Source: Sphingobacterium athyrii
GTDB taxonomy: Bacteria > Bacteroidota > Bacteroidia > Sphingobacteriales > Sphingobacteriaceae
Assembly: GCF_003071065.1 (NCBI RefSeq)
Contig: NZ_QCXX01000003.1
Coordinates: forward strand, 1 to 64,000
DNA length: 64,000 nucleotides
Direction: 5' to 3'
Made by a program: the position numbers and the translations under genes. Shown piece by piece: positions 55,500-64,000 of this stretch. The notes under the pieces were generated by a model, which had not been told where the DNA came from, searched no databases, and saw only the letters and a list, made by a program, of their open reading frames with translations. Positions within the stretch are counted from its first letter, which is position 1, and every line of letters starts with the position of its first letter.

Positions 55500-56462
55500 A
55501 TGAAAAGGCTATGGACTTATTTGAGATTTAATAAAACAGAGCAAAATGGTTTTTTTGTTGTATTGGTGTTAATCATTTTGTTTAGTATTGTGTATTCTTT
55601 GGTTCGTCGGAATGATAAAAAGGATCCAATAGCACATCAGGTGCGGGTTTTTGAACAGTCCTTTCATGACTCAACCGGTCTTGTTGATTATCAAAATAAG
55701 AAATATTCTGGTGCCGATGTTGATTTGGAAAAAAAAGTAGCTGTCGTAGAACCGGGGGCCGAAAGTAAAGAAAGGAGTACGAAGCTATTCTATTTTGACC
55801 CCAATAATTTACCTCCGGATGATTGGCAGAAACTCGGACTGTCTGCCAAGCAAATTGCAGTGATCAAGAATTACGAAAGAAAAGGTGGTCGTTTTAGAGA
55901 GAAAAGCGATGTCAAAAAGATGTACTCGATCAATGAACAACTGTATAGCAAACTTGAACCATATATTCGTATAAAAAAGGAAGCCGCAACAGAAAATGGA
56001 ACAGATAAAACGACCTTATTGTATGATAAATTTGAAACCAATAAAGCTGAACAAATAGATATCAATACCTGTGATACAAACGCATTGATGAGTTTGAAGG
56101 GGATCGGGGCTATCCTTTCTAAGCGTATATTAAAATATAAGGAAGTACTTGGCGGTTTTTGTCGTATAGAGCAATTGAAAGAAGTGTATGGTGTCACTTC
56201 CGAAACATATGACCTGATTAAGGATAACGTTATGGTGTCTAATTTAGAAGGAATCAAAAAAATCAATATTAACCAGATTGATGCGAATTCATTGGGCAAA
56301 CATCCGTATCTTAGCCCGAAGGATGCGAAATTAATAGTCAATTACCGTGATCAACATGGTAATTACACTAATATAGAGGATCTTACCAAGATAGGTACGC
56401 TTTCAGATCTTGCTATTGCTAAAATCGCGCCGTATTTAATATTTGAGAATGATTCAAGATAA
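55500..56462 (+). CDS. Helix-hairpin-helix protein (ComEA-like)
   Basis: The 320-residue protein has one N-terminal membrane helix (about 17-36) and three helix-hairpin-helix units: LPPDDWQKLGLSAKQIAVIK, DINTCDTNALMSLKGIGAIL and ININQIDANSLGKHPYLSPK. Such domains bind DNA backbone without sequence preference. ComEA proteins take up DNA through the envelope, but this larger Bacteroidota form has no proven role. Its end overlaps the apt start by 14 bp. Confidence 0.85.
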   Translation: MKRLWTYLRFNKTEQNGFFVVLVLIILFSIVYSLVRRNDKKDPIAHQVRVFEQSFHDSTGLVDYQNKKYSGADVDLEKKVAVVEPGAESKERSTKLFYFDPNNLPPDDWQKLGLSAKQIAVIKNYERKGGRFREKSDVKKMYSINEQLYSKLEPYIRIKKEAATENGTDKTTLLYDKFETNKAEQIDINTCDTNALMSLKGIGAILSKRILKYKEVLGGFCRIEQLKEVYGVTSETYDLIKDNVMVSNLEGIKKININQIDANSLGKHPYLSPKDAKLIVNYRDQHGNYTNIEDLTKIGTLSDLAIAKIAPYLIFENDSR

Positions 56463-56976
56463 ATTGAAATTGGAAATCCGGGATATAGTGGATTTTCCTA
56501 AACCGGGTATTGTATTTAAAGATATTACCCCCTTGTTGAAAGACGCTGCGCTATGCAATGAAATGATCGACGCGATTATTGACCAACTTCAAGGAATAGA
56601 AATTGATGCCATTGCGGGTATTGAAAGCCGCGGATTTCTTTTTGGATTTTTACTGGCCAACCGATTGGGCTTACCTTTTATTCCGATCCGTAAACAAGGC
56701 AAATTACCCTTTAAAACGATTTCTGAATCTTATGCACTGGAATATGGTCAGGCAACCATTGAGATTCATGAGGATGCCTTTGAGCGGGGGAGTCGTATTT
56801 TGATCCATGATGATCTTTTGGCAACAGGGGGAACTGTTGTGGCGGCTAGTAAGCTTATTGAAAAATTGGGCGGAGTGATCGCTGCCTATAGCTTCATTAT
56901 CTCATTGGACTTTCTCAAAGCAAAAGGCCGGTTATCTCGCTTTAGTGATACAATCTGTTCACTAGTGAGCTATTAA
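56449..56976 (+). CDS. apt: Adenine phosphoribosyltransferase
   Basis: The 175-residue enzyme has VDFPKPGIVFKDITPLLKD, IAGIESRGFLFGFLLA, the flexible loop RKQGKLPFKTISESY and the PRPP-binding RILIHDDLLATGGTV. It salvages adenine to AMP. The ATG at 56449 is preferred to the TTG at 56443. It overlaps the end of the ComEA-like gene, so it is co-translated. Confidence 0.95.
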   Translation: MIQDKLKLEIRDIVDFPKPGIVFKDITPLLKDAALCNEMIDAIIDQLQGIEIDAIAGIESRGFLFGFLLANRLGLPFIPIRKQGKLPFKTISESYALEYGQATIEIHEDAFERGSRILIHDDLLATGGTVVAASKLIEKLGGVIAAYSFIISLDFLKAKGRLSRFSDTICSLVSY

Positions 56977-57010
56977 TACAGAATATAACTGTTGATTTAG
57001 ACGATATCAC

Positions 57011-57832
57011 ATGATACTCTTCGCAAATGCTAAAATAAATATTGGACTGCAAGTGATTGCCAAGCGGCCAGATGGTTACCATGAATTGAATAGTGTATTC
57101 TATCCGCTACCGCTCTATGACATTATAGAGCTGCTGGAGACAGATAAGCAACAATCGACATTGACAGTTCAGGGGGAACGTATCCCCGGAGATCAGGCCG
57201 ACAATCTCTGCTTACGGGCTCATGCGCTGTTAAAAAAAGAATTTGATATTCCTTCCGTCACGATTGATTTAATCAAACAGATTCCGATCGGAGCTGGGCT
57301 TGGAGGAGGATCTGCAGATGCATCTTTTGTTTTGAAAGGGCTTAGTGAATTGTTTAAATTAAACTTAACAGATCTACAATTAAAAGGATATGCAGCACAA
57401 TTAGGCGCGGATTGCCCATTCTTTATTGGAAATACGCCTGTATTTGCGACTGGAATCGGGACAGATTTTAAGCTGGTATCGCTTGACCTAAGTGAATACT
57501 ATATCGCCGTTATTATGCCTGATATTCATATCTCAACTGCTGAGGCGTACAAGGGTGTGAAGCCAAAGGCTTCGGATGTCAACCTGGAGGAAGCGATCCG
57601 TTTACCCATTCAGGAGTGGAAGTTCCTGATTCGAAATGATTTTGAAGATGATATTTTTGATAACCATCCTTTATTGAAAGAGATCAAAGAAGCATTGTAT
57701 CAGAAAGGGGCGATATATGCCTCCATGTCCGGCTCCGGTGCTGCCATTTATGGTATTTTCTGGAAAAAAACAGATCTAAGTGAGTTTTCCCGATATGGAA
57801 AGATTTATTATCCGGTTGCGCTAACGCAATAA
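57011..57832 (+). CDS. ispE: 4-diphosphocytidyl-2-C-methyl-D-erythritol kinase
   Basis: The 273-residue GHMP kinase has AKINIGLQVIAKRPDGYHEL, the phosphate-binding loop PIGAGLGGGSADAS, LGADCPFFIGNTPVFATGIG and the C-terminal GSGAAIYGIF. It catalyses an ATP-dependent step of the MEP pathway to isoprenoids. It follows apt by 34 bp. Confidence 0.96.
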   Translation: MILFANAKINIGLQVIAKRPDGYHELNSVFYPLPLYDIIELLETDKQQSTLTVQGERIPGDQADNLCLRAHALLKKEFDIPSVTIDLIKQIPIGAGLGGGSADASFVLKGLSELFKLNLTDLQLKGYAAQLGADCPFFIGNTPVFATGIGTDFKLVSLDLSEYYIAVIMPDIHISTAEAYKGVKPKASDVNLEEAIRLPIQEWKFLIRNDFEDDIFDNHPLLKEIKEALYQKGAIYASMSGSGAAIYGIFWKKTDLSEFSRYGKIYYPVALTQ

Positions 57833-57849
57833 TATCATTTTAAAGAAAA

Positions 57850-57883
57850 AATAAGCCATACCTAGCGAAATGTATGGCTTATT
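57850..57883. terminator. Bidirectional terminator between ispE and the ATP-cone gene
   Basis: AATAAGCCATAC pairs with GTATGGCTTATT over 12 bp around a 10-nt loop, flanked by A-rich and T-rich tracts. It serves the two convergent genes. Confidence 0.75.
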
Positions 57884-57902
57884 ACTTTTCAGCTTGATGC
57901 TA

Positions 57903-58754
57903 TTAATATTCTTCTTCTACCTTATAGTCTAATAATTCACGGGCTTCTTTAAGAACTTTTTCTTTTCTGTCTTTGTTGAGTCCTAGAAAATCAAGTTTTT
58001 CAGGATTGTTTACAATATCTTTTACGAGGATCACCTGATTTTTTAATAGCTGCTGTTCCTCCAGGTCCGAAAGCGTCGTCAAACAGGTGATAGGGTAAAA
58101 GACCGCCTTGTCGACTCTTCTTTTGATACTATTTTCTTTCGGATAATCCCAGGATAGCAGATTGATGCCATAATACTCTGCAAAATCAATGGAATCTGTT
58201 GTAAAATAGGCGTTCGTAATCAACCAGCCTTCCTGAAATTGCAATTTTTTACCGAAAAACTCGTAATCAATCCCGCTGATATCTTTAAATCTTGACAGGT
58301 AATACATTGCTGTGGTGACGGAAATCTTAGCATCAATATCATTTCTAAATTTACATTCTGCTGTCATTAATTTACCATCCTTATACGCGACGACATCCAA
58401 CTCGTGGGAAACGGCATGCCCCTGTACCGTTTGTCCGGTGGTGCTTTCGTAACCGATGGAGCGCAGCAGATGTGCAATATATTTTTCAAAATAAAAACCC
58501 TCTGGTCCCAGATCGCGTAGCGCTTTCTTTAGGCTGTAGCGTGCAGCAAATGAGCTACGAACTGTTTTCAGCGTATCGAATGCCAGTTGATACAACTCTC
58601 TCGTGGAAATACCATCATATATTTCACTGATAACACGAGCGTATACTTGGTTTACCTGCTCCATATTTGCTCCCGAACGGGAAAGGGAGTGCTTTAAGGC
58701 CTCACCGTTAAAAGGTACTAATTCACCGGAATATTTTTTGACTTGCATGGACAT
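57903..58754 (-). CDS. ATP-cone plus Mrr-type nuclease-fold protein
   Basis: The 283-residue cytoplasmic protein has an N-terminal ATP-cone (VKKYSGELVPFNGEALKHSL, about 5-90), as in ribonucleotide reductases. A restriction-endonuclease-like domain follows, with FEKYIAHLLRSIGYESTTG, HELDVVAYKDGKL and the catalytic AECKFR (PD-(D/E)XK type). It could be a DNA nuclease controlled by nucleotide binding. No methyltransferase is beside it. Start MSMQVKKYSG; MQVKK is also possible. Confidence 0.82.
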   Translation of the reverse strand: MSMQVKKYSGELVPFNGEALKHSLSRSGANMEQVNQVYARVISEIYDGISTRELYQLAFDTLKTVRSSFAARYSLKKALRDLGPEGFYFEKYIAHLLRSIGYESTTGQTVQGHAVSHELDVVAYKDGKLMTAECKFRNDIDAKISVTTAMYYLSRFKDISGIDYEFFGKKLQFQEGWLITNAYFTTDSIDFAEYYGINLLSWDYPKENSIKRRVDKAVFYPITCLTTLSDLEEQQLLKNQVILVKDIVNNPEKLDFLGLNKDRKEKVLKEARELLDYKVEEEY

Positions 58755-58883
58755 TGAATTTGATAAATACGAATATAAGCGATGTGATCGGAGAAATCAC
58801 ATAAAAAACTATTATTCTATATGTAAACTTTTTTGGGGCATCATTTGTTTACATTAAGAAACAATACTTAAATATAGATAATT

Positions 58884-59180
58884 ATGAGTAACCTATTGAC
58901 ATTTGCATTTGACAAGATTAAAGCTAAGATAAAGGATGACTGTATTGAAGAGAATATTGGAGCTTCCGAACGTGTATTATCTGTAATTGCCGGTGGCTTT
59001 ATTTTAGGGTTGGGAGTTAAAAAGCTTTTTAAATCACCACTGACGGGGATTTCGGGTTTGACACTTGGCGGGACACTAATTTATCGTGGCGTGACGGGGC
59101 ATTGTGACGTAAAAAAAATGCTGGAAGATAAGGATGTTAAAAAGGTGGAAGTAATCGAACATCGTTATTTTGTTAAATAG
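58884..59180 (+). CDS. DUF2892 (YgaP-like) membrane protein
   Basis: The 98-residue protein has ENIGASERVLSVIAGGFILGLG, a second hydrophobic segment (LTGISGLTLGGTLIYRGVTGHC) and a charged tail. This is the two-helix DUF2892 domain found alone or joined to rhodanese. The conserved GHC ends the second helix. Single gene, role unknown. Confidence 0.82.
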   Translation: MSNLLTFAFDKIKAKIKDDCIEENIGASERVLSVIAGGFILGLGVKKLFKSPLTGISGLTLGGTLIYRGVTGHCDVKKMLEDKDVKKVEVIEHRYFVK

Positions 59181-59295
59181 CAATGGATGGCGGGTTTTTC
59201 GTTAAAAAAAGCTGAACAAGGATTCGTGAAGTTGCAATGCACATGGATTCACTTTTGTTACAGCTGAACGATAGCAGGAATGCCGGATATGAAAG

Positions 59296-59338
59296 AAAAA
59301 ACCGGAGTTCGAAAAGATAATTTCGGACTCCGGTTTTT
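59296..59338 (-). terminator. Terminator of ychF
   Basis: AAAAACCGGAGT and ACTCCGGTTTTT are the outer part of a stem of about 17 bp with one mismatch, 28 bp after the ychF stop, ending in T on the minus strand. Confidence 0.75.
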
Positions 59339-59365
59339 CCAGCCTCATGAATTAATCAGCTAGTT

Positions 59366-60466
59366 TTATACGTTAAAACGGAAGTGCATAATGTCTCCAT
59401 CTTGCACGATATAAGTTTTTCCCTCTACGGCTAATTTCCCAGCCTCTTTTACAGCACTTTCTGAACCTAAAGTAACAAAGTCGTCGTATTTGATCACCTC
59501 AGCGCGAATAAATCCTTTCTCAAAGTCCGTATGAATAACACCTGCTGCCTGAGGGGCAGTAAAACCGTTTTCAATCGTCCAAGCGCGTACTTCCTGAACA
59601 CCAGCAGTAAAGTAGGTAGCTAAATTCAATAGTGAATAGGCCGCTCTAATCAATTTGTGAACACCGGATTCTTCCAAACCAAGATCATCCAAAAACATCT
59701 TGCGTTCTTCATAGCTCTCTAATTGCGCAATTTCAGATTCAATTTGCGCGGATATGATCAAGACTTCGGCTTTCTCATCTTTGACCGCTTCTTTTACACG
59801 CTCCACATAAGCATTACCTGTATTGACAGATCCTTCGTCGACATTACATACATACAGTACAGGTTTCGCTGTTAATAAAGCCAAGTCTTGAATAAATTCA
59901 AAATCTTCGGCTTCAATCGGAGCTGTACGGGCTGATTTACCTGATTCCAAATGTTCTTTGACAACGGAAAGTATATCAAAAGTCTTTTTTGCATCTTTAT
60001 CACCGCCAGTTTTTGCCATTTTCTCTACTTTTTGGATACGTTTTACCACGGTATCCAAATCCTTTAGCTGCAATTCTGTATCGATGATTTCTTTATCTCT
60101 GATCGGATCTACAGAACCATCCACATGAATGACATTTCCATCATCAAAACATCTCAAAACGTGAATGATCGCATTTGTGGTACGAATATTTCCTAAGAAC
60201 TGGTTCCCTAATCCTTCTCCTTTTGACGCTCCCTTCACCAATCCCGCGATATCGACGATTTCAATGGTATTGGGAACGATACGTTGTGGATTGACTAACT
60301 CAGCTAATTTATTTAGACGGGCATCCGGTACGGTAATTACCCCAACATTTGGTTCAATTGTACAAAATGGAAAGTTTGCTGCCTGTGCTTTCGCATTCGA
60401 CAGACAGTTAAATAATGTTGATTTACCAACGTTTGGTAAACCTACGATACCGCATTGTAAAGCCAT
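59366..60466 (-). CDS. ychF: Redox-regulated ATPase/GTPase YchF
   Basis: The 366-residue protein has a P-loop GLPNVGKST (9-17), switch motif NFPFCTIEPNVG, DIAGLVKGASKGEGLGNQFL (G3), the inserted coiled coil and the C-terminal TGS domain (AWTIENGFTAPQAAGVIHTD). It is an Obg-family protein that binds ATP and associates with the ribosome. The open frame extends to 60652, but the conserved start MALQCGIVGLP is at 60466. Confidence 0.95.
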   Translation of the reverse strand: MALQCGIVGLPNVGKSTLFNCLSNAKAQAANFPFCTIEPNVGVITVPDARLNKLAELVNPQRIVPNTIEIVDIAGLVKGASKGEGLGNQFLGNIRTTNAIIHVLRCFDDGNVIHVDGSVDPIRDKEIIDTELQLKDLDTVVKRIQKVEKMAKTGGDKDAKKTFDILSVVKEHLESGKSARTAPIEAEDFEFIQDLALLTAKPVLYVCNVDEGSVNTGNAYVERVKEAVKDEKAEVLIISAQIESEIAQLESYEERKMFLDDLGLEESGVHKLIRAAYSLLNLATYFTAGVQEVRAWTIENGFTAPQAAGVIHTDFEKGFIRAEVIKYDDFVTLGSESAVKEAGKLAVEGKTYIVQDGDIMHFRFNV

Positions 60467-60492
60467 ATATAGTGCAAATTTTTGAAATTGCA

Positions 60493-60500
60493 CAAAGATA
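60493..60500 (-). promoter_or_regulatory. Probable -7 box of ychF
   Basis: TATCTTTG fits TAnnTTTG and lies 26 bp before the ychF start. The -33 region is not a clear TTG. Confidence 0.45.
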
Positions 60501-60534
60501 GAAAATTCACTGTAATTTTTAACTATCTTGTGGT

Positions 60535-60882
60535 ATGCTTCAGTGGTACAAAATTGATGAGGCCCAATTTTTAAAGGATAAGGGGATAACCGAACATAAG
60601 TTTGGCGGAAAAACCATTTGCCTGACTTGGTTTGAAGAGCAATTGCATGCATTTTCCAGAAAATGTCCGCATGCGGGAGCTCCTTTGAAAAACGGCTGGT
60701 GTGAGCGGGGCAAAGTAATCTGTCCCTTTCATCGGCATGAATTTGATCTTGTGACGGGAAAAGGGGCCCCTGCTCAACATGACTTTATTCATATTTATCC
60801 TATTAAACAGGAGGGCGGTGCCCATTTTGTAGGCATTGAGAAAGGTTTTTGGCAAAATTTTCTCCCTTCTAAAAGTAACTAA
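60535..60882 (+). CDS. Rieske [2Fe-2S] protein
   Basis: The 115-residue protein has the two cluster-binding boxes RKCPHAGAPLKNGWC and VICPFHRHEFDLVTG (Cys-X-His and Cys-X-X-His). It has no membrane anchor, so it is a soluble ferredoxin-like protein of the NirD or biphenyl-ferredoxin type. The oxygenase or reductase partner is not beside it. Confidence 0.9.
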   Translation: MLQWYKIDEAQFLKDKGITEHKFGGKTICLTWFEEQLHAFSRKCPHAGAPLKNGWCERGKVICPFHRHEFDLVTGKGAPAQHDFIHIYPIKQEGGAHFVGIEKGFWQNFLPSKSN

Positions 60883-60928
60883 AGTATCATATCTCCCGAT
60901 GTAATCGCATATCTAAGCAGTAAATAAG

Positions 60929-60936
60929 TATATTTG
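60929..60936 (+). promoter_or_regulatory. Probable -7 box of gpsA
   Basis: TATATTTG fits TAnnTTTG, 23 bp before the gpsA start codon. No TTG was found at the ideal -33 spacing. Confidence 0.4.
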
Positions 60937-60958
60937 CTTTCGAAAACAAATTAAAAAC

Positions 60959-61963
60959 ATGCAGGGGAAAAAGATTGGTATAATAGGTAGCGGGAGCTGG
61001 GCGACAGCGATGATCAAGATGCTATGCGAAAATGACCAAGACAAACATATTTTTTGGTGGATTAGAAAAGAGGAAGATGCAGAATATATTCAAAAGTTTA
61101 AACACAACCCAACCTATTTGAGTGGCGTTGCTGTCGATTTGAGTATTACCAGCATTGATACCAATGCAAAAAATGTAGTTGCCAATTCAGATATTGTTAT
61201 TTTAAATACGCCAGCAGCCTATTTAAAAGATGCATTGAGTGGTATCACCAAGGAAGATTTCAAAGATAAAATAGTAGTATCAGCCATCAAGGGGATTATT
61301 CCTAAGGATAACTTGATCATCGGTGAGTTTTTGGAACAGCGCTATGACATCGATATAAGGCAGATCTGTGTGGTAGGTGGTCCTTGTCATGCCGAAGAAG
61401 TGGCGCTGGGTAAGCTGTCTTACCTGACATTTGGCTGCAAAAATCTCGATAATGCTGCCTTGGTTGCTTCGCTTTTATCTTCTCGGGTTATAAAAACGAT
61501 CCTTTCGGAAGATATTATAGGAATAGAGTTTGGAGCCGTATTAAAGAATATTTATGCCCTTGCAGGCGGTATATGTCATGGCTTGGGCTATGGCGATAAC
61601 TTTCAGGCGGTACTGGTTTCCAATGCCATTCGGGAGATGCGCCGGTTTGTCGCTAAAGTAGATGGGGACACGTCTCGGGATGTCAATACCTCTGCTTACT
61701 TAGGCGACTTGTTGGTCACAGCATATTCACAGTTCAGCCGCAACAGAACATTTGGGAATATGATCGGCAAAGGATATAGTGTGCAATCTGCCCAACTCGA
61801 AATGAATATGGTGGCTGAAGGTTATTATGCTTCGGCCTGCATTCAGGAATATGCAGAGAAGTATGCTGTCGAGTTACCTATTTGTGATGCCGTATATCAG
61901 ATTTTATATGCACATCAACCCGCATCCAAAATTATTCAAGCTTTGAGTGAAAAATTAACTTAA
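60959..61963 (+). CDS. gpsA: Glycerol-3-phosphate dehydrogenase [NAD(P)+]
   Basis: The 334-residue enzyme has the nucleotide-binding IGIIGSGSWATAM, SAIKGI, VVGGPCHAEEVALG, LKNIYALAGGICHGLGYGDN and YLGDLLVTAYSQFSRNRTFG. It reduces dihydroxyacetone phosphate to sn-glycerol 3-phosphate for phospholipids. It stands 17 bp before hemF. Confidence 0.94.
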   Translation: MQGKKIGIIGSGSWATAMIKMLCENDQDKHIFWWIRKEEDAEYIQKFKHNPTYLSGVAVDLSITSIDTNAKNVVANSDIVILNTPAAYLKDALSGITKEDFKDKIVVSAIKGIIPKDNLIIGEFLEQRYDIDIRQICVVGGPCHAEEVALGKLSYLTFGCKNLDNAALVASLLSSRVIKTILSEDIIGIEFGAVLKNIYALAGGICHGLGYGDNFQAVLVSNAIREMRRFVAKVDGDTSRDVNTSAYLGDLLVTAYSQFSRNRTFGNMIGKGYSVQSAQLEMNMVAEGYYASACIQEYAEKYAVELPICDAVYQILYAHQPASKIIQALSEKLT

Positions 61964-61980
61964 ACGTAGCGATAAAGTAA

Positions 61981-62880
61981 ATGATAACAAAAGAAGCAAT
62001 TGCTTTAGCTTATAAAGAAATTCAAGATGAAATATGCCAGGCGCTGGAGCGTTTGGATGGTTCGGCCCGATTTGAGGAAGAACTATGGGAAAGAGAAGGT
62101 GGGGGCGGCGGCCGTACGCGGATTATTCAGAACGGAAATATCCTGGAAAAAGGTGGAGTCAACTTTTCTGCTGTGCACGGGAAACTACCTGAGAGCATAA
62201 AGAAGGCTTTTGGCGTAGACGAAGATGATTTCTTTGCCACCGGAGTTTCCATTGTTATTCACCCCAATAATCCTTGGGTACCGATTATTCATATGAATAT
62301 CCGGTATTTTGAATTGAATGAGGAGATGCGCTGGTTTGGCGGGGGGATTGACCTGACGCCACACTATGTGAATGAAGCGGACGCCCAGTTTTTTCATCAG
62401 CAATTAAAAACGGTCTGTGATAAACATAATCCAACTTTTTACGATGAATTTAAAAAATGGGCCGACGAGTATTTCTTCATTCGCCACCGACAAGAAACCC
62501 GTGGAATAGGCGGGGTATTCTACGATAAGTTAAATACGGCGAAAACAGGAATGTCCATGGCGGATATTTTTGCATTTTCCTGTGATTTAGGGCGTAGTTT
62601 TGCACCTACTTATACCACATTGGTCGATAAAAACAGAAATAGGGCGTACGATGAGGCACAAAAAAATTGGCAATTGATCCGCCGCGGGCGTTACGTTGAG
62701 TTTAATTTAGTCTGGGATTCCGGTACTAAATTTGGACTTGAGACAAATGGTCGCATAGAGTCCATATTGATGAGTCTACCATCCCAGGCCAATTGGGTAT
62801 ATGACCATCAACCTGAAGAAGGCTCCGAAGAAGCCAAGACCTTGTCCTTACTGCGAAAAGGTATTAACTGGATTTCATAA
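61981..62880 (+). CDS. hemF: Oxygen-dependent coproporphyrinogen III oxidase
   Basis: The 299-residue enzyme has the HemF pattern: WEREGGGGGRTRIIQNG, EKGGVNFSAVHG, HMNIRYFEL, WFGGGIDLTPHYV, RHRQETRGIGGVFYD and the C-terminal LRKGINWI. It converts coproporphyrinogen III to protoporphyrinogen IX in aerobic heme synthesis, so the organism makes heme as well as taking it up. Confidence 0.95.
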   Translation: MITKEAIALAYKEIQDEICQALERLDGSARFEEELWEREGGGGGRTRIIQNGNILEKGGVNFSAVHGKLPESIKKAFGVDEDDFFATGVSIVIHPNNPWVPIIHMNIRYFELNEEMRWFGGGIDLTPHYVNEADAQFFHQQLKTVCDKHNPTFYDEFKKWADEYFFIRHRQETRGIGGVFYDKLNTAKTGMSMADIFAFSCDLGRSFAPTYTTLVDKNRNRAYDEAQKNWQLIRRGRYVEFNLVWDSGTKFGLETNGRIESILMSLPSQANWVYDHQPEEGSEEAKTLSLLRKGINWIS

Positions 62881-62897
62881 AATCGAAAAAAAACTAC

Positions 62898-64000
62898 ATG
62901 GTTTCATACCAAAAATTTACATTAGAAAACGGACTTCGTGTATTGATACACGAAGATCATAACACGGCAATGGCCTGTGTGAACATATTATACGATGTAG
63001 GCGCACGCGATGAGTCTCCGGAGCAGACGGGTTTTGCCCATTTGTTTGAGCATCTCATGTTTGGTGGTAGCGTCAATATCCCTAATTTTGATACCGAACT
63101 GCAGAAAGTCGGCGGAGAGAATAATGCCTTCACCAGCAATGATATCACCAATTACTATATTACGTTGCCTTCTTCCAATCTGGAGACTGCACTGTGGTTA
63201 GAATCTGATCGTATGTTAAGTCTGGCATTCTCACCACAGAGTCTTGAAGTGCAGCGAAATGTGGTAAGCGAAGAATTTAAACAACGCTATCTCAATCAGC
63301 CTTATGGTGACGCCTGGCTCAAGCTGCGCCCTCTGGCTTATAAGGTGCATCCGTATCGTTGGGCTACCATTGGGAAAGAACTAAAACATATCGAAGATGC
63401 AACCATGGCGGATGTCAAGGCTTTCTTCAAACTACACTATAATCCGCAGAGTGCGATTATGGTGATTTCGGGAGATGTTTATTATGAAGAAGTAAAATCT
63501 TTGGTTGAAAAATGGTTTGCCGATATCGAACCCGGTCAAAAATATCACCGCCAGTTGCCACAGGAGCCTGTACAACAGGAATTAAGAAGGGAGACTGCTT
63601 TTGCTCCGGTACCTTTAGATGCGCTCTATATGGCTTTTCATGGTCCAGCACGACTGGAAGAAGGCTATTTTGCCATGGATTTACTTTCGGATATCCTGTC
63701 CAGAGGCTCTTCATCGAGACTGTATCGCAGACTGGTGAAAGGGGAACAGGTTTTTAGCGAATTAAATGCCTACGTAATGGGTAGTATTGATAATAACTTG
63801 TTTGTGATCGAAGGTAAACCATCCGAAGGAATAACATTGGAAGAAGCGGAACGTGCCGTATGGGGAGAGCTCGATTTATTGAAAAAAGAATTGGTATCTA
63901 AGGCAGAACTGGAAAAAGTAAAAAATAAAATCGAGTCGACAAATGTGTTTGCTGAGCTGTCCATCTTGGATAAGGCAATGAATTTGGCGTTCCATGAATT
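62898..64000 (+). CDS. M16-family zinc peptidase (3' end outside window)
   Basis: The frame is open from the ATG at 62898 to the window end, 367 codons. It has the inverted zinc motif HLFEH (48-52) with HLMFGGSVN, the distal Glu region NVVSEEFKQRYLNQPYGD, and the second-lobe-type linker KAFFKLHYNPQSAIMVISGD. No signal peptide is visible. M16 peptidases degrade peptides; Bacteroidota often have two tandem genes, so a partner may follow. Confidence 0.88.
   Translation, partial: MVSYQKFTLENGLRVLIHEDHNTAMACVNILYDVGARDESPEQTGFAHLFEHLMFGGSVNIPNFDTELQKVGGENNAFTSNDITNYYITLPSSNLETALWLESDRMLSLAFSPQSLEVQRNVVSEEFKQRYLNQPYGDAWLKLRPLAYKVHPYRWATIGKELKHIEDATMADVKAFFKLHYNPQSAIMVISGDVYYEEVKSLVEKWFADIEPGQKYHRQLPQEPVQQELRRETAFAPVPLDALYMAFHGPARLEEGYFAMDLLSDILSRGSSSRLYRRLVKGEQVFSELNAYVMGSIDNNLFVIEGKPSEGITLEEAERAVWGELDLLKKELVSKAELEKVKNKIESTNVFAELSILDKAMNLAFHE

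Overview
The window reads as chromosomal DNA of a Bacteroidota bacterium, most likely Sphingobacteriaceae (Sphingobacterium or a close relative). The signs are many lipoproteins, TonB-dependent receptors with an N-terminal carboxypeptidase-like domain, a DUF4249 partner lipoprotein, HmuY-family proteins, monomeric NADP-isocitrate dehydrogenase, and promoters of the TTG-N19-TAnnTTTG type in front of both tRNA genes. The assignment is inferred from gene content; no search was run.

Region 1 (1-6570) is AT-rich accessory DNA. It holds small lipoproteins and membrane proteins in paralogous sets, a barstar-like inhibitor, truncated copies, and short C-terminal pieces that look like toxin tails overlapping the next gene. 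I interpret it as an orphan-immunity array left by polymorphic toxins. Region 2 (6798-19370) is an iron/heme acquisition locus. On the minus strand lie a TonB-dependent receptor, four HmuY-family lipoproteins, two related lipoproteins, a heme oxygenase and a 48-residue membrane peptide. On the plus strand lie a hemin ABC importer (binding protein, permease, ATPase) and an AraC-type regulator. Two Fur-box-like palindromes mark the likely transcription units.

Region 3 (19371-25048) is the complete four-gene ligase-associated DNA repair cassette: nuclease, ATP-dependent ligase, Lhr-type helicase and metallophosphoesterase. Region 4 (25256-31975) is a signalling block with two complex histidine kinases, two stand-alone receivers and a CheR-type methyltransferase, with no chemotaxis receptors. 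Region 5 (31996-34898) is a small island at a tRNA-Ser gene, bounded by 95-bp direct repeats. It carries a 5'-truncated Rhs gene, its probable immunity gene and the tail of a probable serine recombinase.

Region 6 (34952-64000) is ordinary chromosome: YceI, tRNA-Arg, an alkyltransferase-like protein, aldo/keto reductases, a cyclophilin, TolC proteins, isocitrate dehydrogenase, a GH43 enzyme, an esterase, a TonB receptor/DUF4249 pair, a TolC plus adaptor pair, a ComEA-like protein, apt, ispE, an ATP-cone nuclease, ychF, a Rieske protein, gpsA, hemF and the start of an M16 peptidase that runs off the end. Several starts were moved to internal ATGs where the longer frame began at TTG or GTG or lacked a credible N-terminus.
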